The notes beneath the pieces were generated by a model, which made no database searches, was not told where the DNA came from, and worked only from the letters and a program-made list of their open reading frames with translations. The translations under genes and the position numbers were made by a program. Below are positions 1-6,846 of a stretch of 12,230 nucleotides of DNA, piece after piece. Positions within the stretch are counted from its first letter, which is position 1. Each line of letters starts with the position of its first letter. Source of the DNA: Sphingomonadales bacterium UBA7473 (lineage in GTDB: Bacteria > Pseudomonadota > Alphaproteobacteria > Sphingomonadales > Sphingomonadaceae); the NCBI GenBank assembly GCA_002478575.1, contig DLOX01000199.1:3193-15422 (forward strand), read 5' to 3'.

Positions 1-476
1 GGAAGCAGCCGAATGCAAGCATCGAGAATCATAAGCGCGGCAGGTTCGCCACCGGAAAGAACAATATCGCCGACGGAGACCTGTTCGACTTCAGGGTGAG
101 CATCGAAGAAGCGTTCATCAAAGCCTTCAAAACGGCCGCAGATAAGCGTGACGCCGGGGCCTTGAGCGATCTGACGGATGCGCGCTTGGGTGATGGGGCG
201 CCCACGGGGGGTTAGGGCGAGAATGGGAGCTCTCTCTCCCTTCGACACCGAAAACTCAACCGCCCGCGCCAAAACATCCGCCTTCAACACCATACCAGCA
301 CCGCCACCAGCTGGCGTGTCATCCACAGTCCGATGCTTGTCGCCCGCAAAATCGCGGAGCTGAATAGGCGAACAAGACCATTTCCCCTCAGCCAAAGCCC
401 GCCCAGCCAGCGACACGCCAAGAGGGCCGGGGAACATCTCCGGATAGAGGGTAATGATTTGAGTCGCGAAGGTCAT
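1..476 (-). CDS. trmD: tRNA (guanine-N1-)-methyltransferase TrmD, partial (C-terminus beyond left edge)
   Basis: TrmD transfers a methyl group from S-adenosylmethionine to N1 of G37 next to the anticodon of some tRNAs, preventing +1 frameshifting; it acts in the cytoplasm as a dimer. Reading from the ATG at 476 towards 1, the frame stays open to the window edge (158 codons). It begins MTFATQIITLYPEMFPGPLG and contains the family signatures TPAGGGAGMV (about residues 53-62), CGRFEGFDER and SVGDIVLSGGEPAAL, the last two belonging to the SAM-binding trefoil knot. The C-terminal tRNA-binding domain and the stop lie outside the window. The start is 7 bp after the vapC stop, and the short gap (TCTTCTA on the coding strand) offers no clear Shine-Dalgarno sequence, so translation may be coupled to vapC. 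In related bacteria trmD normally follows rimM directly. The family call is very secure. Confidence 0.96.
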   Translation of the reverse strand, partial: MTFATQIITLYPEMFPGPLGVSLAGRALAEGKWSCSPIQLRDFAGDKHRTVDDTPAGGGAGMVLKADVLARAVEFSVSKGERAPILALTPRGRPITQARIRQIAQGPGVTLICGRFEGFDERFFDAHPEVEQVSVGDIVLSGGEPAALMILDACIRLL

Positions 477-483
477 TAGAAGA

Positions 484-858
484 TCAAACCGCCCAATTTT
501 CAACCTGAAGCCCTGGGATGTCGGCAAAGTCTTTTTCGTTCCGTGAGATGACAGTTAGGCCAAGACTTAAGGCATGCGCCGCGATGAGCCGATCAAAACT
601 CCCGCGCTTAAACGGCAGTTTCGCAAAGCTCCTCGCTGCATCAGCATCGAAGGACATCAAAGGAACTTCGGCCACAAAGGCCTCAAGCACGCTCAAAGGC
701 GGGGCTTTCCCGTTGTGCGATCCCCGCGCCACTTCGGCAAAAACAATGCTGGATAAACAGACGGAACCAGCCTCTTGCGCCAGAAAGCGAGCGGTTAGCG
801 ACGGAAAGGCGTCAGCAAGCAGATAGATGCAGCTATTGGCATCCAGCATGAACTTCAT
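484..858 (-). CDS. vapC: VapC-type PIN-domain ribonuclease toxin
   Basis: This 124-residue protein is a PIN-domain endoribonuclease, the toxin of a type II VapBC pair. Known VapC toxins cut initiator or other tRNAs, or rRNA, in a Mg2+/Mn2+-dependent way and are held inactive by VapB; the target of this one is unknown. The full domain is present: the N-terminal strand MLDANSCIYLL with Asp6, an internal acidic residue in FAEVARG (Glu42), the motif RGSFDRLIAAHALSLG with Asp89, and the closing SRNEKDF...ENW segment with Asp110. The acidic residues expected for metal binding are therefore intact and the toxin is probably active. Its ATG overlaps the stop of vapB by 4 bp (ATGA), which suggests translational coupling. 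It lies between rimM and trmD inside an essential operon, which is unusual. A diverged PIN protein with another role is possible but less likely given the antitoxin next to it. Confidence 0.93.
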   Translation of the reverse strand: MKFMLDANSCIYLLADAFPSLTARFLAQEAGSVCLSSIVFAEVARGSHNGKAPPLSVLEAFVAEVPLMSFDADAARSFAKLPFKRGSFDRLIAAHALSLGLTVISRNEKDFADIPGLQVENWAV

Positions 859-1139
859 GCCGAATGCCGATCCCCGTCAAGCAGATGCCAGTCACGCGGA
901 GAATCCTCGAAATCATAGCGAGGTAGCTCCTGAAGGTCTGGGCATTTTCCTATGAACTTACTCCCATCAATCTTGCGCTTGGGAGCGTCCATGGGCTCGA
1001 CTCGAAAAGTCATCCTTGCCTCCTTCACCATGCGCACAGCCGTCCCCTCAGGGACGCCAAGGCCTTTTGGCAGGCGCAAAGCCACTGAATTGCCTGATTT
1101 GAAGGTCTTGCCTTCCCATTCTTCATGATCATCTTGCAC
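855..1139 (-). CDS. vapB: VapB-type antitoxin (AbrB/MazE-like swapped-hairpin DNA-binding domain)
   Basis: This is the 94-residue antitoxin partner of the downstream PIN toxin. VapB antitoxins bind DNA as dimers through an N-terminal AbrB/MazE-type fold and use an extended C-terminal tail to block the VapC active site; together they repress their own promoter. The N-terminus shows the hallmark KTFKSGNSVALRLPKGL (about residues 11-27). The acidic and aromatic tail YDFEDSPRDWHLLDGD is typical of the toxin-binding part. I chose the GTG at 1139: GGAG lies 7 bases upstream (1147-1150), and the conserved domain begins a few residues in. The longer frame to 1193 would run through the promoter and operator. 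The stop overlaps the vapC start (ATGA at 855-858). Confidence 0.9.
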   Translation of the reverse strand: MQDDHEEWEGKTFKSGNSVALRLPKGLGVPEGTAVRMVKEARMTFRVEPMDAPKRKIDGSKFIGKCPDLQELPRYDFEDSPRDWHLLDGDRHSA

Positions 1140-1150
1140 GGCGAATCTCC

Positions 1151-1171
1151 GTATATACAATCTGTATATAC
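1151..1171. promoter_or_regulatory. Probable VapB(C) operator: two GTATATAC palindromes
   Basis: Two perfect copies of the self-complementary octamer GTATATAC lie at 1151-1158 and 1164-1171, separated by 5 bp. The block lies just upstream of the vapB ribosome binding site, and its outer base overlaps the last base of the rimM stop codon. AbrB/MazE-type VapB proteins are known to bind AT-rich palindromes of the TATAC/GTATA kind next to their own genes. That VapBC binds here is inferred from the position and symmetry. Confidence 0.75.
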
Positions 1172-1193
1172 TATGCCGCAAATCGCCCGTCAA
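1165..1193 (-). promoter_or_regulatory. Internal sigma70-type promoter of vapBC inside the end of rimM
   Basis: On the minus strand TTGACG (1188-1193) is followed after exactly 17 bp by TATATA (1165-1170), a good match to a housekeeping promoter. The -10 lies within the first GTATATAC octamer, and the predicted transcription start near 1158 lies at the edge of the second, so a bound repressor would block polymerase. Transcripts from it would carry a roughly 20-base leader with GGAG before the vapB GTG, and could continue into trmD. Confidence 0.6.
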
Positions 1194-1644
1194 TGACGAT
1201 CACATCACCCCATTCAGGCACAGCATCTGCGTTCATTGGAACCATGAAGCGCTTTTTGTCCGGCCGCTCAATCTCCAGCACATCGCCTGCACCGAAATTT
1301 TCGACGGCGACGCACGTCCCAAGCGCTTCGCCTTCGGTTGATACGCAAGACAAGCCGATCAGATCAGCATGATAATATTCGCCCTCAGCCAGCGGGGGCA
1401 AGGCGGTGCGGGGGACGGTAAGTTCGGTGCCGCGCGCGCCTTCTGCGGCATTGCGATCCGCAATTTCGGCGAAGCGGGCGATGATATTATTGCCCGCGCG
1501 GATACTTTTCAGGGTCAAAGCCCCGTTATTGAAGGCTTTATGCACTTTGAAGCTGTCCACATCCTCTGTGAACAGCTTCAAGCGCACTTCGCCCGTCACG
1601 CCATGCGCACCAATGATGACTGCAAGCGTAACGGGTGAGGTCAT
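1171..1644 (-). CDS. rimM: 16S rRNA processing / 30S maturation factor RimM
   Basis: RimM binds the free 30S subunit near the 16S head and protein S19 and assists late assembly and rRNA processing in the cytoplasm. The product is 157 residues from the ATG at 1644, close to the usual 160-180. The N-terminal domain opens with VTLAVIIGAHGVTGEVRLKLFT, the family signature, and the C-terminal PRC-barrel domain starts at GEYYHADLIGL and ends with VPEWGDVIVIDGRF. A TTG at 1662 would add six residues and overlap the rpsP stop, but it has no spaced ribosome binding site; the ATG 14 bp after rpsP seems better, although its own Shine-Dalgarno is also weak, so the start is uncertain. The gene is co-directional with rpsP and likely co-transcribed. 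Its final codons contain the promoter of the downstream vapBC pair. Confidence 0.95.
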   Translation of the reverse strand: MTSPVTLAVIIGAHGVTGEVRLKLFTEDVDSFKVHKAFNNGALTLKSIRAGNNIIARFAEIADRNAAEGARGTELTVPRTALPPLAEGEYYHADLIGLSCVSTEGEALGTCVAVENFGAGDVLEIERPDKKRFMVPMNADAVPEWGDVIVIDGRFAA

Positions 1645-1658
1645 TGGTGGTGAAGGGT

Positions 1659-2186
1659 TCAACCTTCAGCCTTTTCCTCAGCAGGAGCCTTTTCCTCAGC
1701 AGGAGCCGCTTCTTCAGCAGCTGGCGCTTCCTCAGCAGCTGGCGCTGCTTCTTCTGCAGGAGCTGCAGCAGCTTCGGCCTCTGCAGCGGCAGCAGCTTCT
1801 GCGGCTTCCGCAGCAGCAGCCTTCGCAGCGGCTTCAGCTTCTACAGCCGCAGCGGCCTTCTTCTCTTGCTCTTCGATACGCTCAAGCGCCTTTTCGCCGG
1901 GCTTGCCCTTGTTGGGGTTGTTGCGCGCTGCACGTTCTTTGATGCCAGCGGCATCGAGGAAACGAGCGACACGGTCGGTTGGCTGTGCGCCAACACCCAA
2001 CCAATGCTTCACCCGATCACCGTTCAGGGTCACGCGGTTGGCGTCATCCTTGGCGAGCATGGGGTTATAGGTGCCAACCTTCTCAATGAAATTACCATCG
2101 CGAGGTGAGCGAGCGTCCGCCACCACGATCCGGTAATAAGGGCGCTTCTTGGAACCACCGCGCGACAAACGAATTGAAACTGCCAT
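1659..2186 (-). CDS. rpsP: 30S ribosomal protein S16 with long Ala/Glu-rich C-terminal tail
   Basis: S16 is a primary binder of 16S rRNA in the 5' domain and is needed for 30S assembly. Residues 1-82 form the complete S16 core: MAVSIRLSRGGSKKRPYYRI at the start, then IEKVGTYNPM, and QPTDRVARFLDAAGI near the end. This core equals the whole length of E. coli S16 (82 residues). Here the protein continues to 175: a basic linker (about 83-110), then about 65 residues made almost entirely of Ala, Glu, Pro and Lys. Shorter acidic/alanine tails on S16 are known in alphaproteobacteria. The tail is encoded partly by 18-bp direct repeats. The ATG at 2186 has GAAGGA (2194-2199) 7 bases upstream. The gene follows ffh after about 80 bp and precedes rimM closely, so it is probably within one operon. 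Confidence 0.97.
   Translation of the reverse strand: MAVSIRLSRGGSKKRPYYRIVVADARSPRDGNFIEKVGTYNPMLAKDDANRVTLNGDRVKHWLGVGAQPTDRVARFLDAAGIKERAARNNPNKGKPGEKALERIEEQEKKAAAAVEAEAAAKAAAAEAAEAAAAAEAEAAAAPAEEAAPAAEEAPAAEEAAPAEEKAPAEEKAEG
1670..1705. repeat. Two tandem 18-bp units in the tail-coding end of rpsP
   Basis: CCTTTTCCTCAGCAGGAG occurs twice without change, at 1670-1687 and 1688-1705. More diverged copies keep the same 18-bp (six-codon) rhythm on to about 1750, where CTCAGCAGCTGGCGCT-like units recur. The units encode successive AEEKAP/AEEAAP segments in the S16 tail. Because the unit is a multiple of three, gain or loss of copies would change tail length without breaking the frame. Confidence 0.85.
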
Positions 2187-2266
2187 TTTTACTTCCTTCT
2201 TTCTTATTCAAAATTCTAAAATCCGCTCAGGGTCAGCGTGTCTAACAAGCGACCTTTTTTGAGCCT

Positions 2267-3697
2267 TCACTTCTTCATCAACTGATCAAAGCCCGGCGGA
2301 AGCGCTTGGCCCATCGGCCCAGCCCCTGCGCCACCGCCCAGCAATCCACTCAGGCCGCCTCCACGGCCGAGCATCGCGCCAAGCCCCTTCATGCCGCCCA
2401 TTTTCTTGAGCTTTTTCATCGCTCCGGCCATTTCCTGATGCATTTTGATCAGCTTGTTGACCTCTTGCACTGTTGTGCCAGATCCATTGGCGATGCGGAT
2501 TTTGCGCTTCGCCGCCAGAAGCTCTGGCTTGGCCCGCTCCTTCGGCGTCATCGAATTGATGATCGCATCCATCCGAACCAAAATCTTATCATCCATGCCC
2601 GATTGCGCGAGCTGCGCCTGGGCCTTTTTCATCCCCGGCAGCATGCCAAGGATGCCGCCCATGCCGCCCATCCGCTGCATTTGCGCCAATTGGCTCTTCA
2701 GGTCATTCATATCGAACTGACCCTTGGCCATTTTGGCAGCCATGGCCTCAGCTTCATCTTGCTGGATTGTCTCAGACGCCCGCTCAACCAAGCTGACGAC
2801 ATCGCCCATGCCCAAAATGCGGCCAGCAACACGCGATGGATGGAAAACATCCAGCCCATCCAGCTTTTCTCCGGTGCCAACAAATTTGATCGGCTTGCCG
2901 GTAACGGCGCGCATCGAAAGTGCGGCCCCGCCCCGCGCATCGCCATCCATACGGGTTAGAACAATGCCCGTCAGAGGAACCTGTTCGGAGAAATTCTTTG
3001 CAACATTGACCGCGTCTTGACCAGTCAAACTGTCGACAACGAGAAGGGTCTCGGCGGGCTTGGCAATATCAGAGACGGCACGCATCTCATCCATCAATGC
3101 CTGATCAACGTGCAGACGGCCCGCCGTATCCAGGATCAGGATATCAAAGCCCTGAAGCTTTGCGGCTTGCATCGCCCGGCGGGCAATGTCGACCGGCTGC
3201 TGCCCAGCAACAATCGGCAAGGTCGCAACGCCGGTTTGCTCACCCAAAATCGCGAGCTGCTCCTGCGCAGCGGGTCGATTGACGTCCAGAGACGCCATCA
3301 TCACCTTTTTCCGGTCCTTATCGGTCAGCCGCCTAGCAATTTTGGCCGACGTCGTCGTCTTACCAGAGCCTTGCAAGCCGACCATCATGATGATCGCAGG
3401 CGGCGTGGTTGCCAGATCAAGCTCGCTCGCTTCGCTGCCCAGCATCTCAACCAAAGCGTCATTGACGATCTTGACGACTTGCTGCCCGGGCGTCACCGAT
3501 TTCAGGACCGATTGACCCACGGCCTTAGAGGTCGCGCTATCCACAAAGGAGCGGACGACTGGAAGCGCAACGTCAGCTTCCAATAAAGCAATCCGCACTT
3601 CGCGCATCGCTTCGCGCACATCCGCTTCATTGAGCGCACCGCGACCACGCAGCCGGTCAAAGACCCCGCCCAGCCTTTCGCTCAATGATTCGAACAT
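2267..3697 (-). CDS. ffh: Signal recognition particle protein Ffh (SRP54 homologue)
   Basis: Ffh is the GTPase of the bacterial signal recognition particle. With 4.5S RNA it binds signal sequences emerging from the ribosome and docks with FtsY at the membrane. The 476-residue product has the expected order: N domain (about 1-85, MFESLSERLGGVFDRLRG), G domain (about 95-295) with P-loop GLQGSGKTT (107-115), DTAGR (190-194), TRMD (248-251) followed by GDARGG, and a methionine-rich M domain (about 320-430) with MQRMGGMGGILGML and the RNA-binding KRKIRIANGSG segment. A Gly-rich tail follows. I start it at 3697 because GGAGG (3704-3708 on the complement) lies 6 bases upstream; the in-frame ATG at 3715 would place that site inside the gene and add six non-conserved residues. 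It heads the rpsP-rimM-vapBC-trmD cluster. Confidence 0.98.
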   Translation of the reverse strand: MFESLSERLGGVFDRLRGRGALNEADVREAMREVRIALLEADVALPVVRSFVDSATSKAVGQSVLKSVTPGQQVVKIVNDALVEMLGSEASELDLATTPPAIIMMVGLQGSGKTTTSAKIARRLTDKDRKKVMMASLDVNRPAAQEQLAILGEQTGVATLPIVAGQQPVDIARRAMQAAKLQGFDILILDTAGRLHVDQALMDEMRAVSDIAKPAETLLVVDSLTGQDAVNVAKNFSEQVPLTGIVLTRMDGDARGGAALSMRAVTGKPIKFVGTGEKLDGLDVFHPSRVAGRILGMGDVVSLVERASETIQQDEAEAMAAKMAKGQFDMNDLKSQLAQMQRMGGMGGILGMLPGMKKAQAQLAQSGMDDKILVRMDAIINSMTPKERAKPELLAAKRKIRIANGSGTTVQEVNKLIKMHQEMAGAMKKLKKMGGMKGLGAMLGRGGGLSGLLGGGAGAGPMGQALPPGFDQLMKK

Positions 3698-3703
3698 ATT
3701 CGT

Positions 3704-3708
3704 CCTCC
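3704..3708 (-). promoter_or_regulatory. Shine-Dalgarno sequence deciding the ffh start
   Basis: GGAGG on the minus strand lies 6 bases before the ATG at 3697 and inside the longer reading frame that begins at 3715. It therefore supports the shorter N-terminus, which also matches the usual MFE(S/N)LS(E/D)RL start of Ffh. Confidence 0.75.
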
Positions 3709-3775
3709 GTTTCAACCAAACAAAAAGTGCCGGCGGACGAAAACTCGTCAGCCAGCAGCAGAAATGTTGGCGCAG

Positions 3776-3804
3776 TGTCTACTAGCCTTGGCCTGAAAGG
3801 TCAA
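3776..3804 (-). promoter_or_regulatory. Candidate promoter of the ffh-rpsP-rimM operon
   Basis: On the minus strand TTGACC (3799-3804) is followed after 17 bp by TAGACA (3776-3781). The -35 is strong and the -10 weak; the same stretch also contains GCTAGTAG, resembling the GCTANAWC -10 of alphaproteobacterial housekeeping promoters. It would give a leader of roughly 70 bases before ffh. This is a motif match only. Confidence 0.4.
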
Positions 3805-3925
3805 CCCGACTCGATTGCCTAAGGCTTAAGCATATGTGGCAAAAATGCCGCAATGCCGTGCATAATCGACCAAATGCACTTGGCAGCCTGCGGAAAACCC
3901 GTCTAAATGAATAGCGAAACGAAAC

Positions 3926-3931
3926 TATAAT
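3926..3931 (+). promoter_or_regulatory. Candidate -10 element for the TonB-dependent receptor gene
   Basis: A perfect TATAAT lies 25 bp before the receptor ATG. No good -35 is seen at the proper distance, so the promoter may need an activator or may be coincidental. A second weak possibility is TTGGCA (3880-3885) with TCTAAA 16 bp further on. The rest of the 3716-3956 spacer shows no gene and no clear Fur- or riboswitch-like structure that I can recognise. Confidence 0.35.
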
Positions 3932-3956
3932 CAACCAAGAGAGAGGATCCCTCCCA

Positions 3957-6776
3957 ATGAAGAAATCGATTCTACTTGCGTCTGTGCCTTTTGCACTGTT
4001 CGCCATGCCTGCCTTCGCGCAAGACGCGCCTCAGGCTGATGAGGCAGAAACTGCCGATGTCGGCGAGATCATCGTCACAGCAAACCGCCGCGAACAACAG
4101 TTGTCTGATGTTCCCCTCGCCGTATCGGCCATTGGCGGTGAAGCGCTGCAAAATTCAGGGGTTACTGATCTTCGCGCGCTCAACCAACTTGCTCCATCAC
4201 TTATTGTGTCCGGCGCAACCAGCGAATCAAACTTTACCGCCCGTATTCGCGGCATTGGCACCGTGGGTGAGAATCCCGGCCTTGAATCTTCCGTCGCCCT
4301 TTTCATCGACGGTGTTTACCGCAGCCGCACGGGCGCTGGCCTCACAGAATTGGGCGAGATTGAACGGATCGAAGTCTTGCGCGGCCCACAAGGGACGCTG
4401 TTCGGTCGCAACGCCTCTGCCGGTTTGCTGAACGTGATCACCAAAAAGCCAAGCTTTGAATTTGGAGGCTATGGCTCTGCTACCTACGGCAATTATGATT
4501 ATTTGCGCCTTGAAGGCGGCGTGACCGGTCCGATCGCGGGCGACAAAATCGCTGCAAAGCTCGAAGGCGTTTACATGAAGCGCGATGGCTATGTGAAAAA
4601 TGTCACCCCCGGCCAGCCTGACATCAACGACCGTGATCGCTATCTGGTCCGCGGCCAGTTGCTGATTGAGCCCAGCTCAGAATTGACGATCCGATTGATC
4701 GGTGACTATTCAAAGCGCAAAGAAAATTGCTGTGCTGCTGTCTATCTGGCACCCCGCAACTTGGCCCGGGGACCTGACGGCAATCCTGTTGCGAGCGCAA
4801 ACACGCTCCTTCCGGTTCTGCAAGCCTTGGGTGCAAACATTCAATTGCCAACCGATGGTTCGCCTTTTGTACGCCGCACCGCGACTACGGCGGGCTTCCC
4901 TTATCGTGCTGACAGCACCGACTATGGCTTCTCCGGCGAGGTGAATTGGGAATTTGGCGCAGCAACCTTGACCTCCGTCACCGCCTATCGCGACTATAAG
5001 TTCACGCAAGGCCAAGACGGCGACTTTAACGGCGTCGATCTGCTGCGCCGGACCGATGATGACCGTCGCTTTCAAACATTTACGCAAGAATTGCGCATCC
5101 AAGGCGAAGCTTTTGACGGTCGCCTCGATTGGTTGGTCGGCGGCTATTATGCCAATGAAAAGCTGACGCAGGATCAAGACACGAAGTATGGCAATGATTA
5201 TGAGAAGTTCATCAACTGCTTGACCATTGCTGGCCTTGGCGCAGAAGCGCTTGATCTCACCAATCCATTCTGCATCAATGCAGGTGCGGTACCCGGAGCC
5301 ATCAGCACCCGCGTTGCTCAACGGACGGCACTTTTGAACGCAGGTGTTGCAGCGACAGACCCGCGCGTCGTTGGGCTGTCAACGCAGATTGCAACTTTGC
5401 CTGCCCTGATCGCCAATCCTGCCCGCCCCGGTTATGGGTCATTGGCAGCCGTTCTCGGCCAGCCCAATATCCAGATCAATGGCACGGGTTTCGTCCGCAA
5501 CTTCTTTGAACAGAAGAGCCGCAACTATGCGTTCTTCACGCATCACATCTTCCAGATCATCCCCGACAAGCTGACGCTGACCGCCGGTGGCCGTTACACA
5601 AATGAGCGCAAGGAAATCAATTCTACGGTCAATTTCAGCAATAATATCTGCGGCTTGCTGATCAATTCTCCGCTGACCGCGCTGCGCGGCCCCGTCTGTT
5701 CGTTGAACTCAACAGCCATTGGTTTTGCGGCTGGTGCGCCTGGCACTTCACGGTCTGAAGACGAATGGACTGGCACTGTCAACTTGTCGTTCAAGCCTAT
5801 CGAAGATTTGATGATTTATGCTTCTTATTCAAAGGGTTATAAGTCAGGCGGCTATAATCTCGATACATCTGCATTGGATCAGGTATGCAACCCAACGTTC
5901 GACACGACTTGCGCCGCGCGGCTTGCTCTACCTGCCAACCGCCCCTTCAACGGTCGACCAGAAGCCAGCGATCTTCAGTTCGCAGCGGAAAAGGTTGATT
6001 CATACGAAGTCGGTGTAAAATTTGATGGCCGCAAGATTGACATCAATGTCGCAGCGTTCCGCTCTGCCTTCGACAATTTCCAGTTGAACACCTTCAACGG
6101 TAATACGTTTGAAGTCACCAACGTGGCGGCGTGCAAAGATAATCTAAACGGCACCGACCAAGACGCCAGCGCAGTGACCGGAGCTTGCCCCGCCAATCGT
6201 CTCCGTCCGGGCGTGATCTCCAAGGGCATCGAGGTTGAGTTTTTCGCTTATCCAGCTCGCAACTTGATGGTCAATGGTGGCGTGACCTACTTAAGCTCGC
6301 GCTATTCAAAGAATTTGGTTGGCACAGGCGGTGCAGCTTTGTCTCCGGTGCTCTTCCAGCTTCCTGGCCGCCGCACCTATGGCGCTGAATGGGCAATGAC
6401 CGGTGCCATCTCTTGGACGCCGCCGATCACAGAAAGCCTGTCGGCTTTGGTTTACTTCGACATGAAGATGCAAAGCGATGTGAACACTGGATCTGATCTT
6501 GATGTGGAGAAGAATCAAGACGGCTATGCGTTGTTCAACGGTCGCCTTGGCTTGCTTGGTCCAGACCGCAAGTGGAGCGTTGAGCTGTTTGCTCAGAATA
6601 TCTTCAACAAGAAGTATCAGCAGATTGCTGCAGACGCTCCAGGCCAAGGCAGCGGTACATTCCGCGCAGTGGCTGCAGCCGCGTCAACGGGTCTGGCCGG
6701 CACCGCCAATGCGCTGTTCATTGGCTTCCCCGGTGAGCCACGTACCTACGGCTTGACCGCGCGGTATCGCTTCTGA
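3957..6776 (+). CDS. TonB-dependent outer-membrane receptor (CirA-like, substrate unknown)
   Basis: This 939-residue protein is a TonB-dependent transporter, a 22-strand outer-membrane barrel that imports scarce ligands (iron chelates, cobalamin, sugars or aromatics) using energy from TonB-ExbBD. A signal peptide MKKSILLASVPFALFAMPAFA is followed by cleavage before Gln22. The TonB-box region GEIIVTANRREQ is at about 36-47. The plug (about 50-165) contains ARIRGIGTVG and LRGPQGTLFGRNASAGLLN. The barrel ends in the classic TARYRF with terminal Phe. The ten cysteines fall in close pairs (258/259, 421/439, 565/581, 644/652, 726/744), likely disulfides in surface loops. GAGAGG upstream of the ATG can serve as the ribosome binding site. 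No transporter, enzyme or regulator accompanies it: a terminator follows and the next gene is on the other strand, so the substrate cannot be deduced from context. Sphingomonads typically carry very many such receptors. Confidence 0.95.
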   Translation: MKKSILLASVPFALFAMPAFAQDAPQADEAETADVGEIIVTANRREQQLSDVPLAVSAIGGEALQNSGVTDLRALNQLAPSLIVSGATSESNFTARIRGIGTVGENPGLESSVALFIDGVYRSRTGAGLTELGEIERIEVLRGPQGTLFGRNASAGLLNVITKKPSFEFGGYGSATYGNYDYLRLEGGVTGPIAGDKIAAKLEGVYMKRDGYVKNVTPGQPDINDRDRYLVRGQLLIEPSSELTIRLIGDYSKRKENCCAAVYLAPRNLARGPDGNPVASANTLLPVLQALGANIQLPTDGSPFVRRTATTAGFPYRADSTDYGFSGEVNWEFGAATLTSVTAYRDYKFTQGQDGDFNGVDLLRRTDDDRRFQTFTQELRIQGEAFDGRLDWLVGGYYANEKLTQDQDTKYGNDYEKFINCLTIAGLGAEALDLTNPFCINAGAVPGAISTRVAQRTALLNAGVAATDPRVVGLSTQIATLPALIANPARPGYGSLAAVLGQPNIQINGTGFVRNFFEQKSRNYAFFTHHIFQIIPDKLTLTAGGRYTNERKEINSTVNFSNNICGLLINSPLTALRGPVCSLNSTAIGFAAGAPGTSRSEDEWTGTVNLSFKPIEDLMIYASYSKGYKSGGYNLDTSALDQVCNPTFDTTCAARLALPANRPFNGRPEASDLQFAAEKVDSYEVGVKFDGRKIDINVAAFRSAFDNFQLNTFNGNTFEVTNVAACKDNLNGTDQDASAVTGACPANRLRPGVISKGIEVEFFAYPARNLMVNGGVTYLSSRYSKNLVGTGGAALSPVLFQLPGRRTYGAEWAMTGAISWTPPITESLSALVYFDMKMQSDVNTGSDLDVEKNQDGYALFNGRLGLLGPDRKWSVELFAQNIFNKKYQQIAADAPGQGSGTFRAVAAAASTGLAGTANALFIGFPGEPRTYGLTARYRF

Positions 6777-6808
6777 TCTGCCCAATCTGATCTGTAGGAG
6801 GATCAAGG

Positions 6809-6843
6809 AAGGCCCGTCCCGGCAGTGCTGGGGCGGGCTTTTT
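6809..6843 (+). terminator. Rho-independent terminator of the receptor gene
   Basis: GCCCGTCCC (6812-6820) pairs with GGGGCGGGC (6830-6838), nine pairs with one G-U, around a 9-base loop, and is followed by five T. Flanking A and T residues extend the stem. It starts 33 bp after the receptor stop. On the other strand it lies just past the end of the dsbD-like gene, but lacks a T run there. Confidence 0.9.
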
Positions 6844-6846
6844 CGT

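Noticed and set aside
1406..1942. Gln/Leu-rich open frame on the plus strand across rimM and rpsP
   Set aside because: It is the antisense reading of the Ala/Glu tail repeats of rpsP; composition is purely a product of the repeat and no domain is recognisable.
1635..2108. Ser/Phe/Leu-rich plus-strand frame that resembles a membrane protein
   Set aside because: The low-complexity hydrophobic part is again the reverse of the S16 tail codons; S16 itself is unmistakable on the other strand.
2306..2959. 217-codon plus-strand frame opposite ffh
   Set aside because: Antisense to the strongly conserved Ffh G and M domains, His/Leu-rich without family motifs or a ribosome binding site.
3017..3586. 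189-codon plus-strand frame opposite ffh
   Set aside because: Shadow of the Ffh GTPase domain with no recognisable product.
3787..3803. Small hairpin TTGGCCT-GAA-AGGTCAA in the ffh/receptor spacer as a terminator
   Set aside because: No T run on either strand and no gene ends here; it overlaps the candidate -35 of the ffh promoter instead.
3716..3956. Possible riboswitch (for example cobalamin) ahead of the TonB-dependent receptor
   Set aside because: I could not find a B12-box-like core or matching helices, and the likely leader after TATAAT is only about 20 bases.
4710..5321. 203-codon minus-strand frame inside the receptor gene
   Set aside because: Antisense to the TonB-dependent receptor barrel; no motif and no start signals.
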